Shown one piece after another: positions 5,768 to 6,134 of a DNA stretch of 6,134 nt. The position numbers were made by a program, and so were the translations under genes. Origin of the DNA: Chloroflexota bacterium (GTDB lineage: Bacteria; Chloroflexota; Anaerolineae; VGOG01); assembly GCA_030615705.1 (NCBI GenBank), contig JAUWYT010000108.1, positions 1 through 6,134 on the forward strand, given 5' to 3'. The stretch's first letter is position 1, and every line of letters begins with the position of its first letter. Below the pieces are notes generated by a model. The model was not told where the DNA came from. It was given only the letters and a program-made list of their open reading frames with translations, and ran no database searches.

Positions 5768-5777
5768 CGGTAGCTGT

Positions 5778-6062
5778 CTAGAACATCTCAATTCGATAAT
5801 CCACCACCTCCACATCGGGGCGGTTGGTCTCGATCCACTCCACAACTTTGGTCAGGAGGCCGTGCACGTAGTCGGATGCGTTAGATATGCAGGCCACCCC
5901 CAGCGTAGCCGATTGCCAGAGGTCGTAGTTGCCCACCTCAGCGATAGAGACGTTGAACCGGTTGCGCACCCGGGCCATGACGGACTTGAGCACCCTCCGC
6001 TTGCCCTTCAGCGACCTGTTGCCGGGGATGCGCAGTTCGATAACGCATGTACCGATGACCAT
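5778..6062 (-). CDS. DUF503 (YlxP-like) family protein
   Basis: A 94-residue conserved small protein. The signature is clear: MVIGTCVIELRIPGNRSLKGKRR at the N-terminus (1-23), VKSVMARVRNRFNVSIAEVG-like helix-strand (about 25-43), YDLWQSATLGVACIS (46-60), and an acidic C-terminal strand (DVEVVDYRIEMF). The SLKxKR and FNVSxAE blocks define DUF503. Bacillus YlxP belongs to this family and is encoded near infB and rbfA, which hints at ribosome or translation work, but no function is established. The open frame reaches back to a GTG at 6084-6086. I choose ATG at 6060-6062 because the family starts at MVIG, a GGGGG ribosome site lies six bases upstream, and the predicted transcription start (about 6083) would leave no room for the GTG. 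It may be the first gene of the minus-strand cluster. Family sure, role unknown. Confidence 0.9.
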   Translation of the reverse strand: MVIGTCVIELRIPGNRSLKGKRRVLKSVMARVRNRFNVSIAEVGNYDLWQSATLGVACISNASDYVHGLLTKVVEWIETNRPDVEVVDYRIEMF

Positions 6063-6068
6063 GATCCA

Positions 6069-6073
6069 CCCCC
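6069..6073 (-). promoter_or_regulatory. Ribosome-binding site that decides the DUF503 start
   Basis: The minus strand reads GGGGG (within CGGGGGTGG) six bases before the ATG at 6060-6062. No comparable site precedes the in-frame GTG at 6084-6086, which sits at the predicted transcript end. Confidence 0.6.
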
Positions 6074-6089
6074 GTGGGTCCAGCACCTT

Positions 6090-6118
6090 ATTTTACCATA
6101 TTCTGCCCGGTTTGGTAA
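6090..6118 (-). promoter_or_regulatory. Sigma-70-type promoter upstream of DUF503
   Basis: The minus strand reads TTACCA (-35, 4 of 6 consensus) at 6113-6118, a spacer of exactly 17 bp, and TAAAAT (-10, 5 of 6) at 6090-6095. The predicted start of transcription is near 6083, giving a leader of about 20 nt before the ATG. It is the best promoter in the window and could drive DUF503 and possibly the genes after it. Confidence 0.6.
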
Positions 6119-6134
6119 CATGGAATGAGCATAC

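Noticed and set aside
5322..6128. A 268-residue plus-strand open frame running antisense to DUF3467 and DUF503
   Set aside because: Its translation has no recognisable domain, and it lies opposite two genes with clear family signatures. Long antisense frames are expected in GC-rich DNA.
1..6134. tRNA, rRNA, insertion sequence or attachment site
   Set aside because: No cloverleaf, rRNA-like stretch, transposase frame or flanking direct repeat was found by reading both strands.

Overview
The window most resembles a chromosomal stretch from a GC-rich bacterium, probably Chloroflexota (Anaerolineae or a relative). That guess rests on the gene set (a bacterial translin-family protein, DUF3467, DUF503 and a membrane-tethered Cas4-like nuclease), the many TTG/GTG starts and the AATCCGM-type intergenic repeat. 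It is an inference from gene content, not a database match.

Layout. Position 1-141 is the 3' end of a plus-strand gene whose product looks like a sugar-phosphate isomerase/epimerase (xylose-isomerase-like TIM barrel). Everything else reads on the minus strand, so the gene order in the direction of transcription runs from high to low coordinates: DUF503/YlxP-like protein (5778-6062), DUF3467 protein (5334-5642), translin-family protein (4633-5271), a previously uncalled small ORF carrying the N-terminal half of a Cas4/RecB-type nuclease plus a membrane helix (4383-4616), the C-terminal half of that nuclease with its own N-terminal membrane helix (3828-4361), histidyl-tRNA synthetase hisS (2504-3775), NAD kinase nadK (1645-2481), and a sugar-type MFS transporter (124-1530). 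Good sigma-70-like promoters are visible upstream of DUF503 and of hisS. hisS and nadK are tightly spaced and probably cotranscribed. Translin and the two nuclease halves are spaced 16 and 21 nt apart and look like one transcription unit.

The most interesting part is 3828-5271. The stretch between the translin gene and the Cas4-like gene seems empty if only ATG/GTG/TTG starts are allowed. It nevertheless encodes about 77 residues that hold exactly what the downstream Cas4-like ORF lacks: the first iron-sulfur cysteine (SEIGEYAYC) and the RecB motif I histidine (AGEAVH). The downstream ORF holds the GRPD, EVK and QLAAY active-site motifs and the C-x2-C-x5-C cluster. The small ORF ends in a membrane helix and the downstream ORF begins with one. 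Together they look like one Cas4-like nuclease split in two between motif I and motif II, at a membrane hairpin, next to a single-stranded nucleic-acid-binding translin homologue. No CRISPR array or other cas gene is present.

The remaining genes are mostly housekeeping: histidine tRNA charging, NADP synthesis, and two conserved small proteins of unknown function. The two notable non-coding elements are a 12-bp perfect stem (5288-5317) just upstream of the translin gene, and an 11-bp perfect inverted repeat (5679-5689 / 5757-5767) that brackets most of the spacer between DUF503 and DUF3467.
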